From the NCBI GenBank assembly GCA_014218235.1, contig CM024753.1:124001-188000 (forward strand): a stretch of 64,000 bases of DNA, given 5' to 3'. The DNA comes from Colocasia esculenta (lineage: Eukaryota; Streptophyta; Magnoliopsida; Alismatales; Araceae). The position numbers and the translations under genes are program-made. Position 1 is the first letter of the stretch. Each line of letters opens with the position of its first letter. The notes under the pieces are model-generated. The model had not been told where the DNA came from. It did not search any database and saw nothing but the letters and a program-made list of their open reading frames with translations. This document shows positions 12,050 through 23,800 of this stretch, piece by piece.

Positions 12050-13786
12050 GATTCCCATTTGCTTAGGCATCTTCACAGTTTAGGCCAACCAAAACACCTG
12101 GCTCTGAAATTGGGTGTTGTTTAGATGAGTGAACGGGAGCGCAAGGCCCATTCATATCTTAGAACAGCCGATTTTGTTCTAAAAGAGCTTTATGATATAT
12201 ATTGTGCAGGAATGTTACCTATAATTTATCATTCCTACACAATACTTCTCATTCCCACATTATTTTTTTCCTTCATTTATACGAGAAGTGCACCCCATGT
12301 CTTCTTCTTGCTAACATGCATCATCACATCAATCAAAAGCAAGGATCGCGTATGGTCTTCTTCCCCTGCAAATACGCCACTTCTGACAAACAAAAGTTGC
12401 AAGATAACAAAGGTGTAAATCGAATCTACGGATTTCGGCAACCTAAAACATCTAAGTAATAATTTCTTTTAAGATATATGTAAAATAATTGTAAGACTGA
12501 TATAATATGTCATTAACCCGCTTCTTTTCCCTGCTTCAAAATGGGTGCCTGTGGGCATTTGGATGAGAAACAAAAATCCCATGGTTTGCACCTTAATGGG
12601 CCAATCATGGGCCTCCAAATGTGGGCTGGATCTGGGCCGGCTCATTAAGCCACCCCTAGTGTGGAATCTTCAACTCCTTCCGTCATGTTTCGAGTACTGT
12701 ACATTATTTTATGGCATTTCCTTCTGTTTAAAATATCTGTAAATCAGTTGGGTTCTAATATCTCAATTTTATGGTAAATCCTTCCATCCTGTGACATTTT
12801 TCATTATTTTCAATATTTAGTCATAAAAGTATGGAGCATGGAGGTCTACCAATTTTACTGGATATACTCTCATTGAGTGATCTATGTGAGTGACAAGATA
12901 TGTGATGAAATATAATTTTATTACCGACAATAAGTTTTCTACCGTCATAATTTTGTCTCATTTTTTTGTCTCCTTTATGTGGACTAATTACATAAAGATG
13001 TATTTGGTCATCTTATCACTTACAACATAGGTTCTAGGAAAGTAGTTCTGTTCCTACTGAAAAATATTGATTATGTAACATTTTAACAGCATTTCTATGT
13101 CATTCTGAAGACTTTCATCTGGAAACCAGTTAAGGATGTAATTGGGTTGCATCAAATTCAAGCTAGTTGGTGTGGATGCTGTCTGCATGTTCAAATGTAA
13201 CCCTGACCCAATAGGGACGACGATAATTTATAGCAATAGCAGTTCTTGTTATATTTTTGTTCGATTTAGTTCGAGGTGTATATTTATTATTGCGATATTC
13301 ATAGGATCGAGAAGAATGTATTAGAGTCTTTTTCGTTATTTTCTCGCTCCAAATATTATAAGAATCCGATGGTGATACGCGTGTGAGAAGTCTATCATCA
13401 AGAGAAAGAGAGAGTTGTTGGGTGCAATAATACACCAACCCAAAAAGATAAAAAGGCGTAAATTTGGGGATCTCTAGGAGTGATATATAGAGTCCATGGG
13501 AGTCATGGGTGACAACCGTCCTGCGATTGTCCCATCCGAAAAATTGTTTTGGTGCCCCACGTGGGCAAACAACGATGGCGAGTTTCTTGTAGATTAACAA
13601 TTTATTATGTGAAATTATGTCTAATTATCTATATGAATACACTTATGATTGGATCATGATTAGCTTTCCGCTGCATGTATTGATCATAAAATTATTTGAT
13701 GGGCTATTTACTTGCTACATTAAGATGGTGATTTCAATATTAGTATTGATTGAGGGTATACATATGGCCATTTTAAGTTGCCCCTA
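12050..13786. other. Unclassified spacer
   Basis: No gene recognised. A block at 13160-13600 reads open on the minus strand for 145 codons but has no domain. Its composition, including a cacccaacaactctctctttctc-type stretch, suggests an LTR leader; I see no partner copy. The rest is AT-rich. Confidence 0.35.
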
Positions 13787-13790
13787 TCGA

Positions 13791-14200
13791 ATATACAAGA
13801 AAACAACGGCGTTTTCGGGAGGAGGTGCCGTCGGAAAAATCCGACTGGTAATCCGTCGGAAACAGCACATTCCGACAACTTTCCGTCGAACGGTCGTGGG
13901 AAGGCGTTCCTTCGAAAAATTTGGTCAAAAATTTATCGACGGTTACCTAATCCATCGGTATTTGTCGGAAATTCCGACCGAATATTCGTTCGAAAAATCT
14001 GTCGAAAAATCGGTAAGTGAATTCCGACTGAAATCCGTCGAAAAGAAGTCGGAATGTCCGTCGAAACTTGCCGACCGAAAAAAATCCGTCGAAAAATTAT
14101 TCCGTTGGAACTTTCGACAGAATTTACCGACGGATATATTCTGTCGGTCAACAACACATTTCCGACGGAAACTATCCATCGAAAAAACCGTCGGAAATAT
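13791..14200. repeat. CACTA terminal and subterminal repeats
   Basis: The degenerate terminus at 13791-13810 is followed by more than 15 copies of a gtcgga/gtcgaa core on alternating strands up to 14200. The long open frames through this block come from the repeats and their lack of TA-rich stops, and are not genes. Confidence 0.75.
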
Positions 14201-14540
14201 GTAATATTTTTTTAAATTACAAAAAATTAACAATAATAAATTATAAAACCTGCTAAAATATTCATGCGCTCCACAATAGAAGGTACTCATAATGAAACAT
14301 AAAATCATAAAACATAACTAATACAAACTCATAAATAATCATAAATGTAAAAATCAAGACAAGTCTGATGGATCGTCCGCCGTCCCCGTCTCCTGATCGT
14401 CAGGTGCAGGAGGATCCTATATTAAAAAAATTATATGAGAAATATTAATTAAAAATTAATATATAAATATATTTTCAGCAAATTTTAAATTTAAAACATG
14501 TGATTATTCCTCAAGTTTAATAAGAAATATTTTAGATCCT

Positions 14541-15810
14541 TTAGACTTGGGTTTTCTTTAGATCTGTCATTTGAACGTAACTCAATCCGAGAATCCAAAT
14601 CGGATTCTGTCACTTCGCACACGTCAATTTCACCTACCGGTCGTGTCGGAGCAAACGACACGTCGATCGGATCCTATTTGTGATTTTGGACCCCAGGGTT
14701 GCTGTTTTGATTATTAGACGGGGTTTTTTTAGATCGTCATGTCAACGCCCAACCCAATCCGAAAATCCAAATCGGATTCCGTCAGTTCGCACACGTCAAT
14801 TTAACCCCACTCGGTCGTGTCGTAGAGAACGGCACGCCGATCAGATCCCTATTTGGGATTTTGGACTCTCGGGTTGTGTGTTTATCCTTTAAACTTTGGT
14901 TTTTTTTAATCTGTCATTGCAACGCCCAACACAATCCGGGATTCCAAATCGGATTCCGTCAGTTCGCACACGTCAATCTACACCCACCCGGTCGTGTCGG
15001 AGCAAAACGGCACACCGATTAGATGCCTATTTGGGATTTTGGACCCCGGGTTGCGTGTTTGATCATTTAGACTTGGGTTTTTTTAGATCCGTCATTTCAC
15101 ACGCCCAACCCAATCCGAAAATCCAATCAGATTCTGTCAGTTCGTACACGTCAATTTAACCCACCGGTCGTGTCGGAGTGAACGGCACGCCGATCAGATC
15201 TCTATTTGAGATTTTGGACACCCCGGGTGTGTGTTTTAATCATTAGACTTGGGTTTTTTAGATCCGTCATTTAACGCTCCAACCAAATTCGAGAATCCAA
15301 ATCGGATTCTGTCAGTTCGCACAACGTCAATTTAACCCACCGGTCGTGTCGGAGTGACGGCACGCCGATCAGATCCTATTGGGATTTTGGACCCCCGGAT
15401 TGCGTGTTTTGATCATTTAGACGGGGTTTTTTTAGATCCGTCATTTCAACGCCCAACCCAATCCGGAATTCAAATCGAATTCCGTCAGTTCGCACACGTC
15501 AATTAACCCACCGGTCGTGTCGGAGTGAACGGCACGCGATCAGATCCCTATTTGGGATTTTAGACCCCCGGGTTGGTGTTTTAATCCTTTAGATTGGGTT
15601 TTTTTTATAGCGTCATTTCAACGCCCAACCAATCCGGGATTCCAAATCGGATTCCGTTAGTTCGCACACGTCAATTTAACCCACCGGGCGTGTCGGAGCG
15701 AAAACGGCATGCGATCAGATCCCTATATGGGATTTTGGATTCCCGAGTTACGTGTTTTGATCATTTAGACTTGGATTTTTTTAGATCCGTCATTTCAACG
15801 CCCTTTAACT
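14541..15810. repeat. ~175-bp tandem satellite, about 7.3 copies
   Basis: Repeat units begin (ttaga-c-ttgggttttt motif) at 14541, 14714, 14889, 15067, 15243, 15417, 15589 and 15765, giving periods of 172-178 bases. Each unit contains the blocks gatccgtcatttcaacgccc, caaatcggattccgtcag, ttcgcacacgtcaatt and ggtcgtgtcgga. Units differ by many single-base indels. The last copy stops after about 40 bases. Confidence 0.95.
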
Positions 15811-15986
15811 TCGTTTATTTTAGAATAGAAATTTGAGCGCTCATGTGGTTTTTTTTATCCTTCCATAGTTGATTGTATAAAGAGACTTTTCTTATAGGTT
15901 AATTAATTTAGATTCCTTTTTCCCCTTTGACATTCTTTAGTGGTTTCATTTCATTCAAACTATATGAAATTAATAGTAATACTGAC

Positions 15987-16170
15987 CTGAGGGGCTGGCT
16001 GTGAGGGGCGTACTCCCTGCATGGCTGAGATCAAATGCTCGACCATAACGCCAAAGTGCGTCCGTAGCTCTTCCCGGATGAGGGTTCTAATCTCCTCTAC
16101 ACACTGCCGGGCGGCGCAGCAGATGAACTCGTGTATGCCGGAGGAGCGACCGAACTCGCATATGAGGACA
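15987..16170 (-). pseudogene. Possible CACTA-associated coding fragment
   Basis: An open minus-strand segment runs from the gap down to a plausible splice donor (CAG|GTCAGT). It encodes a charged helix-rich stretch, EEIRTLIREELRTHFGVMVE, followed by SQPAP. It resembles the C-terminal tails of plant transposase-associated proteins carried by CACTA elements, but this is an inference from position and composition only. Confidence 0.35.
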
Positions 16171-16270
16171 NNNNNNNNNNNNNNNNNNNNNNNNNNNNNN
16201 NNNNNNNNNNNNNNNNNNNNNNNNNNNNNNNNNNNNNNNNNNNNNNNNNNNNNNNNNNNNNNNNNNNNNN
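16171..16270. other. Assembly gap (100 N)
   Basis: Exactly 100 N, a conventional placeholder, so the true missing length is unknown. It falls between the CACTA remnant and the NPH3 exon. Confidence 0.98.
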
Positions 16271-16556
16271 TGCAGATATAAAACTTTAAATTATCTGTTT
16301 AATACAATAAATTAAAAGACTCAGGTCAAAAGTTTGTGGCATATGTACGTAATAATTCTCATTTTCTTTATCAGAGAGGTATGTACGTACGTACACCTGA
16401 GCTGCATGCTGCTTCTATAATTTCTTTTTGTTGACTTGCCGACTCTTTCTATCATAAGATCGATCAATGTGCAAGGATGTGTTTACATTACATACCCAGC
16501 AGATGAACGTGTTGCAGTGCAGGCTGAGTAATATCTAACTCTGCGTGACGAACCAG

Positions 16557-17089
16557 GTTCATCCCAGCATCAAGGAATCAGAACGCTACCGCCTGTGCAA
16601 GACCATAAACTGCCGGAAGCTAACCCAGGAAGCATGCAGCCACGCCGCCAGAACGAGAGGCTGCCCGTCCAGATGGCCGTGCAGGTCCTCTACTTCGAGC
16701 AGATGAGGCTCCGGAACGCCATGAACGGGGCTCACGACCGTCTCTTCTTCTTGGGATCCGCAGATACCCCGCACTTCCTTCAGAGGCCGGGCAGCGGCGC
16801 CATCTCCCCCCGAGACAACTACGCGCTGGTGAGGCGGGAGAACAGGGAGCTGAAGATGGAGATCGCGAGGATGCGCAGGAGGCTGACCGAGCTGGAGAAG
16901 GATCACGTCTCCATGAAGCAAGAGCTCGTTCGACCCAACCCGGCTCACAGGATCCTCCAATCTTTCACCAGGAAGCTCGGCAGACTCCATGAGCTGCTCC
17001 GGTTCAGGGATTTCAAGTCCGAGAAGCCGGAAGGCGGCGTGGAGGCTCGGCTGCAGTTCCAGAAGAGGAGGCATCACTCGATCTCCTGA
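16557..17089 (+). CDS. NPH3/RPT2-like BTB/POZ protein, last exon (partial, one frameshift)
   Basis: The exon encodes the end of an NPH3 domain and the C-terminal tail: the block RLPVQMAVQVLYFEQMRLR is the NPH3-family signature. A coiled-coil stretch follows (RRENRELKMEIARMRRRLTELEKDH), then a basic end QKRRHHSIS and a TGA stop. NPH3/RPT2-type proteins are plasma-membrane-linked CUL3 substrate adaptors in phototropin and auxin signalling. An intron acceptor (aaccag|gtt) sets the start. Upstream codons 16557-16649 (ESERYRLCKTINCRKLTQEA) are in a different frame from the rest; losing one base in the gccgcc/aga context at 16649-16650 explains it. No BTB or main NPH3 exon is visible upstream. The gap 286 bases away may hold them, or this is a gene fragment. 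Confidence 0.85.
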
Positions 17090-18147
17090 CACAGCTATCG
17101 CACAGGTGTTCTCAGGCGCATATATACATACATAAATGTATAGATCATATGTATATACTGAGATCTTTCTTAATTTCTTCCTATGGAATGACTCGTAAAG
17201 TTTCGTTTCGTTACTGCATGGAGAAGAGCATACATTTAGAAAGAATTATTGACTACATCTCATGATCATAGGCCATCTGTTGATATAATCCAATTGTCAC
17301 GATGATACGATTCAAAATTCTTAGAATCATCAGAAAATAAATAGCAAACATGAATGGCCGAGACAAGTTTACATTGGGAAAGGAAGGGCAGGGCTAGATC
17401 GATCCCTTCTATGAATTCTGACTTCTGAGTGTAAACCCGAGAGAGGGGCTCATCATAATAAATATTTTGAAAACCAGGAAAATGGAAGACGGTGCCTTGA
17501 ATTCGGCGTCGAATTTGTCCGTTTATCAACCAATGGTGTTACAAGAGAGCTGTTACAGGCTTCTGAAAGAATCGAACAGTGTGTACATCGACAGCATTTT
17601 TTTTCTCGGAACCATCTGCACCAGCTAGCACAAGAGATGTTTCTTCCGTGAGAAAACGAAGAGCCCACCTTTTCCATCAGTGGATAGGAATCTTCATGGG
17701 GACATGAATTTTGTTGGACCTGACCCCGGACTCATTTCTGTCTGCAGATGCTTGACGTCTATAACATCCCAGCTGCCAGTCCTTAATCTTGTTGCCGAGT
17801 CCAATAACGTTAACGATAAGGCAAAGCCGATAAGTTGAAGAGGATGTAAATAGAATCCTCATCCAGATCCACCGAAACCACCACCTCCCTTGTCGATGAG
17901 AAGCTTCGTTGCTTGAATGCCGCTATAGGGGTGCAAGATGCGTAAGTCACAATTTGAGAAAGAAAAAAGGGAAAGTAAAATAATATAAAGATAAAGAGAA
18001 ACACTCAATGGACAAGAAATTTCAGAAAGACAATGAATAAAACAAGCCTGGAAAATTACTCAAATAGAAGTGAACAACCTAAATAAATGATTAAAACAAC
18101 CAAAGCACCTTTAAGTTACCACAGTTCCTAACAAAGTCATCTCTCTG
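17090..18147. other. Convergent intergenic region between NPH3 exon and OBGC
   Basis: Both flanking genes end here, so it should contain both 3' UTRs. No ORF has recognisable content. No clear polyadenylation signal was selected on either strand. Confidence 0.6.
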
Positions 18148-18237
18148 TCACCGTGGCCATTTCACAGAGCCAGCCGTCCACTTTTTCGTGTTTGAAGGAC
18201 CTGATGCATTAGAAGAATCGTGCCACACCATCTCCAT
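18148..18237 (-). CDS. OBGC: OBGC exon 6 and stop
   Basis: Clean exon starting MEMVWHDSSNASGP and ending SVKWPR with TGA at 18148-18150. The acceptor is ctaccag. It overlaps nothing and sets the gene's 3' end. Confidence 0.93.
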   Translation of the reverse strand: MEMVWHDSSNASGPSNTKKWTAGSVKWPR

Positions 18238-20753
18238 CTGGTAGGGTCAGGAAAAATACAACTCGATCATATGAAAGAAATGGGGGTTTTCAAAACCTAT
18301 CAAAGAAAGACTCCGATTATTAGATAGTTAACAAAACCAAACAGTAACATTGTTTAAGCGGGTAAACTAATGTTTACCCCCTTTTGTGGTCAAGGAAGGG
18401 GTTAATTAGTTGAAATATTTTTTTTGAAAGTGGGGTAAGTTGAAATATTAAAAGTTGAAGAACAATGGATATGGCAATAAAAGCATACCTCACCAACAAT
18501 CACATTGTCACCTTCTTTCACTCCTTGCTTGATGAGAGATCGATTCACCCCACATGCCTCTAAAGCATGCTGGAACCTTCTCATGGATTCTTCATACCTA
18601 GTCAAACATGGCAATTGCAGATAAATATCTATTCAGCCCACAGGCTAACTATAATAAATATGATATCACTCAATCTCCATCCACATTCAGCAATGATGAT
18701 ATGAAAGTAAGATACTCTTGTTTCAGAATAAGACCTTTAGTCTATCAACATTTGGAATTCATGTATATGCCTAAAAAGGTTTCAGGCCATTACTATATCT
18801 TTATACCATATTACAGCTAACTTAAGAAATTAAGAAACATATGCTGTGATAGTTAAAACATTTTTTTCAACAGTATGCTTGAAGATACTACTGTAAAAGG
18901 TACCTGACTACCAAGAACCAACATAATTAAAAAGGTTTGAAGACAATAACCTTTTTCAATAAAGAATAAGACACCATCAGAAATGGTAAACAGGAAAAAG
19001 GAGTTTCTAATGCAACAGCAAAATCCAAGCAGGGTTATTATAAACCAATAAATAAAAAAGCAGCTCACAAGATGGTGTGTGCTACAGTTCCGTCTGGCCT
19101 AGGCACTGACTGAAACATATAAGTTCAGGAAACATCTAATATTTGAGGAAGCATAATTAGGCATACGATGTGCATGAATGTGCAATAAGGATGAATATAT
19201 CTTAAAAGTCAAATGCGTCAATAGAAGGATGGAAAGGAACTTCACTTCATTGGGCATAAAGCAATTTGTGGTCATTGCAGTGGCACCATCCCTAAGCTTG
19301 ATAGTAGGACCAAACCCATAGATCTGTTCCATATCAGAAATATGCTTCATACCAGCTTTTACTAAATATCGAGATTTTCCTTATTAATTTCACTTATATT
19401 TACCAATCTTTCTATTTTGATAATTGGATAGCTTACCAGAGATATGGCTATCCATCTATAATCTATCCCTTTTCCGAGCAAAAAAACCTATTTATTCTCC
19501 TTTTTATTTGACGAGTTTTAGTTATCAGGGGTGAGAGGGTGGGCTAGAGTTGTCACCCTTTATCTGGGTTTATCCTGGGTAGTCCTGGATAGCCTATCTC
19601 AGCTTTCAAATCAATCTTTCATTCGTAAGGCGTGATAAAAGGGGATAACTCCCCTTATCCTGTTTTCAAACCAGCCCTCTATAGCTGCTTGGTTTTTATC
19701 TAATCTCTGCAAATCCCCCTCCCCACTCTGTACCTTGTATATTTTTTCCCTTTTCTCAAACTTCTCCCTGTAAATGTAATGAGATAACAATAAAAAGAAG
19801 CCACTGCACTTTGAATTATCAGAGACGAATCCTCACAAATATTACAGTTCTCCACATTTATATCTGGCTAACAGCCACACAAATAGTGAAAACATGTTAA
19901 GAACCTTACCCAAGACATTGCTAAAATAAACTGAGATAAAAGACACACACACACAATAGAGAGAGAGAGAGAGAGAGGCAGCCCCTTTCTGCTAGAGGGG
20001 AAAAGAGAAAATTCTAGAATCAGAGGAGAATTCCCTTCCGGTCCAGGTGGATAGCACAGACACAGTGACGCACAGAGCAATCACGAAAAGATCTGCCACT
20101 GTTTCTCTATCTACCAAGAATTTGAATGACTAAGAAGAAGATCTGCCACTGTTTCTCTATCTACCAAGAATTTGAGTGACTAAGAAGAAGATCTGCCACT
20201 GTTCTCTATCTACCAAGAATTCGAGTGACTAAGAAGAATGAATGCAGGGAGGGGAGGAAAGAACATCTTAACATGCAAGTCCCTACCCCTTTTGGCTTGT
20301 CTACGAAGGGGAAGATTGGAAAAGGAAGTTAGAGAGGGAGGAGGGTTAGAGAAATGTTTTTTTCAAATTTCCAGATTTAAACTTAGCAGTCAAAGAACTT
20401 GGGCGGCATGTGGAGAAGGTTCACTGGTAATTAATACATTTACCTGATTCTATCCTCTTCAAAACTCTGCCCTCAAGATCCGTGGGAAATGATTTCCTTA
20501 TACTCAAAAGGCACCAAGAAAACATAATTTAAGGACACTAATGATTTCTTGTAGGTATTACCTGATGCAATAAAAGAACAAGAGACAGACCTTGATTTCA
20601 CACTGAATCTCAAAGAAAAAAGCTTATGCACTATGTAAATTAATCATCAGAGAGAAATATCATTTTGTGAAAAAAATTATACACAAGGAGTGGCTCAGTG
20701 GTTAAGGCCCTCCATGTACATCTTAGTGACTTAGGTTCAAATCCCCACCCCCA

Positions 20754-20813
<60 letters not shown>

Positions 20814-23800
20814 ATGTACACATGCAGAATATGAAGATAAAAGAAAACAAATATGGAAGGTGAAACACATACTGCCAATTGGTCATTTGCACAAAACGTT
20901 GTATTCCTGCACCAACCACATGCCATGTTCTAGAACTATTGTCGTGGAATATTTCGAACTCATTCATCGAAGCACTTCGATGTTCTGAACCATGTCTGCT
21001 ACATGATTCAAATCACTGGACCCATCCATTCTGCATACACCAAGATGGCATGTGAAAGCAGATATTAGACGAGAACAGGCATATTAATTCACTGATTTCT
21101 TGTAGGAACAAAAGCATCAAAATTTACTTGAATATCAATCCACGTTAAATGCATAAAACTGCATCCTTGGATTTTTACAAAGATAAACTACAAAAAGTTA
21201 TGAACAAAAATAAGATATTTGATAGCAAATATGTTATGAGGCATGTCTCGAATTTTGCTGTGAATTCAAAAGGATGATATAGTGACAACATGATGAGGAT
21301 AAGAAACTTTTACATAAAGCACTACAAAGAAGAAGAAAAAGATGATGATGATGATGACGATGACAAAAAAGACAGCAATGAAAAGAATATGCCTCATCAT
21401 CATAAATTCTTATTCCATCAAACTGGCAGGCTTTAGTACCTGGACACAGGGCCCCAACTCAGATTGGGTTGGTAAAAACCAAGCTACATGCTAGTCTAAA
21501 GACCCTAAACAGTTTTAGGGGGCTGCTGACCTGAATCCAACCCAACCCTAGCTATAGACAGACACAAGGCAACTCACGATCAGGGAAGGCAGGATCGGAA
21601 TCGGGGTCCGGATCAGCCTGGGCCGATCCCAATCCGGAACGGGATCGGATTGACGATCTGGCCGACTCTCAGGGAGTCTGGCTGATCCAGGATTGGCCAG
21701 ATTAAAAAACAGTTTTATTTGTAAAAAATACGAAAATCAGATAAAAATAAGGAAATATGTATTCAATATTTACATATATATATTTATGATATATGTAAAC
21801 ATACTCATAAATTTACCCATTAATATATATACATATGCAATATATGTAAATTTGTAATCATACACTAGATACATACCATATTAATATATAAACATAATTA
21901 ATATGAATATCAATCATACAATCATATATTAATGTACATATATTAATGTATAAACATAATTATGTATATCAATCATACATAAATGTGTTTGTGTGTGTTA
22001 ATGTACATAGAATCATATATTAATGTAAATATAATAACAACATGCACATATATATACATATCATATTAATGTATAAACATAATTAATATGTATATCAATC
22101 ATACGATCATATAGTTAATGTACATATATTAATGTATAAACATAATAATATGTATTATGCATATCAATCATATATTAATGTATGTGTGTGTTAATGTACA
22201 TACAATCATATATTGATGTAAATATAATAACAACATGCACATATATAGTTAATGTACATATATTAATGTATAAACATAACTAATATGTATATCAAACATA
22301 TATTAATGCGTTCATGTGTGTTAATGTACACAGAATCATATAGTAATGTAAATATAATAACAATATGCACATATGTATACATATCATATTAATGTATAAA
22401 CATAATTAATATGTATATCAATCATATATTAATGTGTGTGTGTTAATGTACATACAATCATACATTAATGTGTGTGTGTGTTAATGTACATACAATCATA
22501 TATTAATATACATATAATAACAAGCACATGTATATAGTTAATGCATATATATGTGCATATAGTTACTTATGTATGTATACATAAATATGTAAATTAATGT
22601 ACATTTAATACAAGTATTAATTAATATATATAATTTAAAAAAAATTGTGGCAGAATCAGCCGATCTGGAATGATCCAGGACGATTCTGCCCAATTCCGGC
22701 CTATTTGGCTGGGATTTTGACTAAGGGAGTCCCCCCCCCCACCCCGATCCAAGATAGATCGGGAACGACCGATTTTGCCTTCCATGCTCACGATTGGTGG
22801 GTACAAGCTGGGTTGAACTTTATAGTCTAACCCATTGCACACGGGTGCTGACCCAAATTCATCTAACACTAACATTGAGTCAAACGAAGGTTTCCCAAAC
22901 TAGAGTTGGTTCCAGAACTGGTGGTGGCAGTTACAGTTCTGGTTCTTCATGAGTTGGTTCTCGATTGTGAGGACTGGTTTGAACCAGTTCCCTTAAATAA
23001 CCATATACTTATTTGGGAAAAAGATTAAAACAAAAAAAAGGTAAAATGCCTAGAATTATAATGTTTTTAAGTTTTAAGAAGCTCTGATCAGTTCAATACA
23101 TCATCTATGAATCAACATCTAATACTGTTAAGGATTGGTAGTCCTAAAGTAACTTACACATCATGAAAACCATGTTTGTGGTAGCTGATCTCAATTGGAA
23201 ATCTGGGATGAACCACCAGCTCCAACCAGTTTTCCTTTTCTTCATCTTTAAGAAAAGAAAAGGACTAGCTGGCTCCAGAAACTGGCAAAACCAGAGAAGG
23301 GAACAATGATTTCACACAGTTCAATGAGAACCGGCTGGTTCTCAAAACCATTCAAGGCCCACTGGCCCAGTGTTTTTTCGAAACAATAAGCTTGATTATT
23401 TCATATATAATAAAAGTACTCCATACTCCTTTTAGTTTAAGTTGACCAGGTCACCAGGGAATGGAAGCCAAGTGATGATACTGGCCAAGCCAAGTAATGA
23501 TACTGACCTCAAACCCAACACAAACCATTCCAAGGTGGTTGCCTACCTGGCCCAGTCATGTTCGCAACTTCACGTTAGACAAATAAAGTTTCAGACCTTC
23601 CTGTATACGTTCAACATCTGAAGGATATGAATGTGTCATGACTGGCAGTCAACCTAACACCAACTTCCTATTTGCTATACTGAAGTCTATCAGAGGATAG
23701 TTGGCAAATGGAAGCTTGACTTCTGATAAAAATTGCACAAAACTCCTACCTTGCTAGATGACTGGTATTGCATCAGCCAAGGTAAACAGAATTTGACTAT

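Larger units (their letters stand above)
13791..16170. mobile_element. CACTA (En/Spm) transposon remnant
   Basis: At 13791-13810 the sequence matches the plant CACTA terminus CACTACAAGAAAACAACGGC at 17 of 20 positions, but the first three bases have decayed. It is followed by about 390 bases of dense subterminal repeats built on ccgtcgga / tccgtcgaa in both orientations, the usual TNPA-type binding landscape of CACTA ends. Further in lie a ~175-bp satellite (14541-15810) and a short minus-strand coding trace (15987-16170) running into the assembly gap. The opposite terminus is not visible, so the right boundary is unknown. Confidence 0.7.

Noticed and set aside
13573..13592. Possible CACTA 3' terminus (tttcttgtag)
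   Set aside because: Ten bases only, no following TG and no subterminal repeats on its inner side; likely chance.
13617..14204. 195-codon plus-strand ORF
   Set aside because: Most of it runs through the CACTA subterminal ccgtcgg repeats and encodes a repetitive, domain-free product.
16586..17092. 168-codon minus-strand ORF
   Set aside because: Antisense shadow of the NPH3 exon; the plus-strand frame carries the family signature.
19520..19690. Possible MITE with AGAGGG-type ends
   Set aside because: Only about 8 of 10 terminal bases pair and no target duplication could be fixed.
20684..20760. A functional tRNA gene
   Set aside because: A and B boxes are present but the acceptor and anticodon stems do not pair and the sequence runs into a TA repeat; better explained as a SINE-like element.
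22880..23360. Imperfect inverted gaaccagttc/ggttct motifs as a transposon
   Set aside because: Short scattered matches without defined ends or a TSD.
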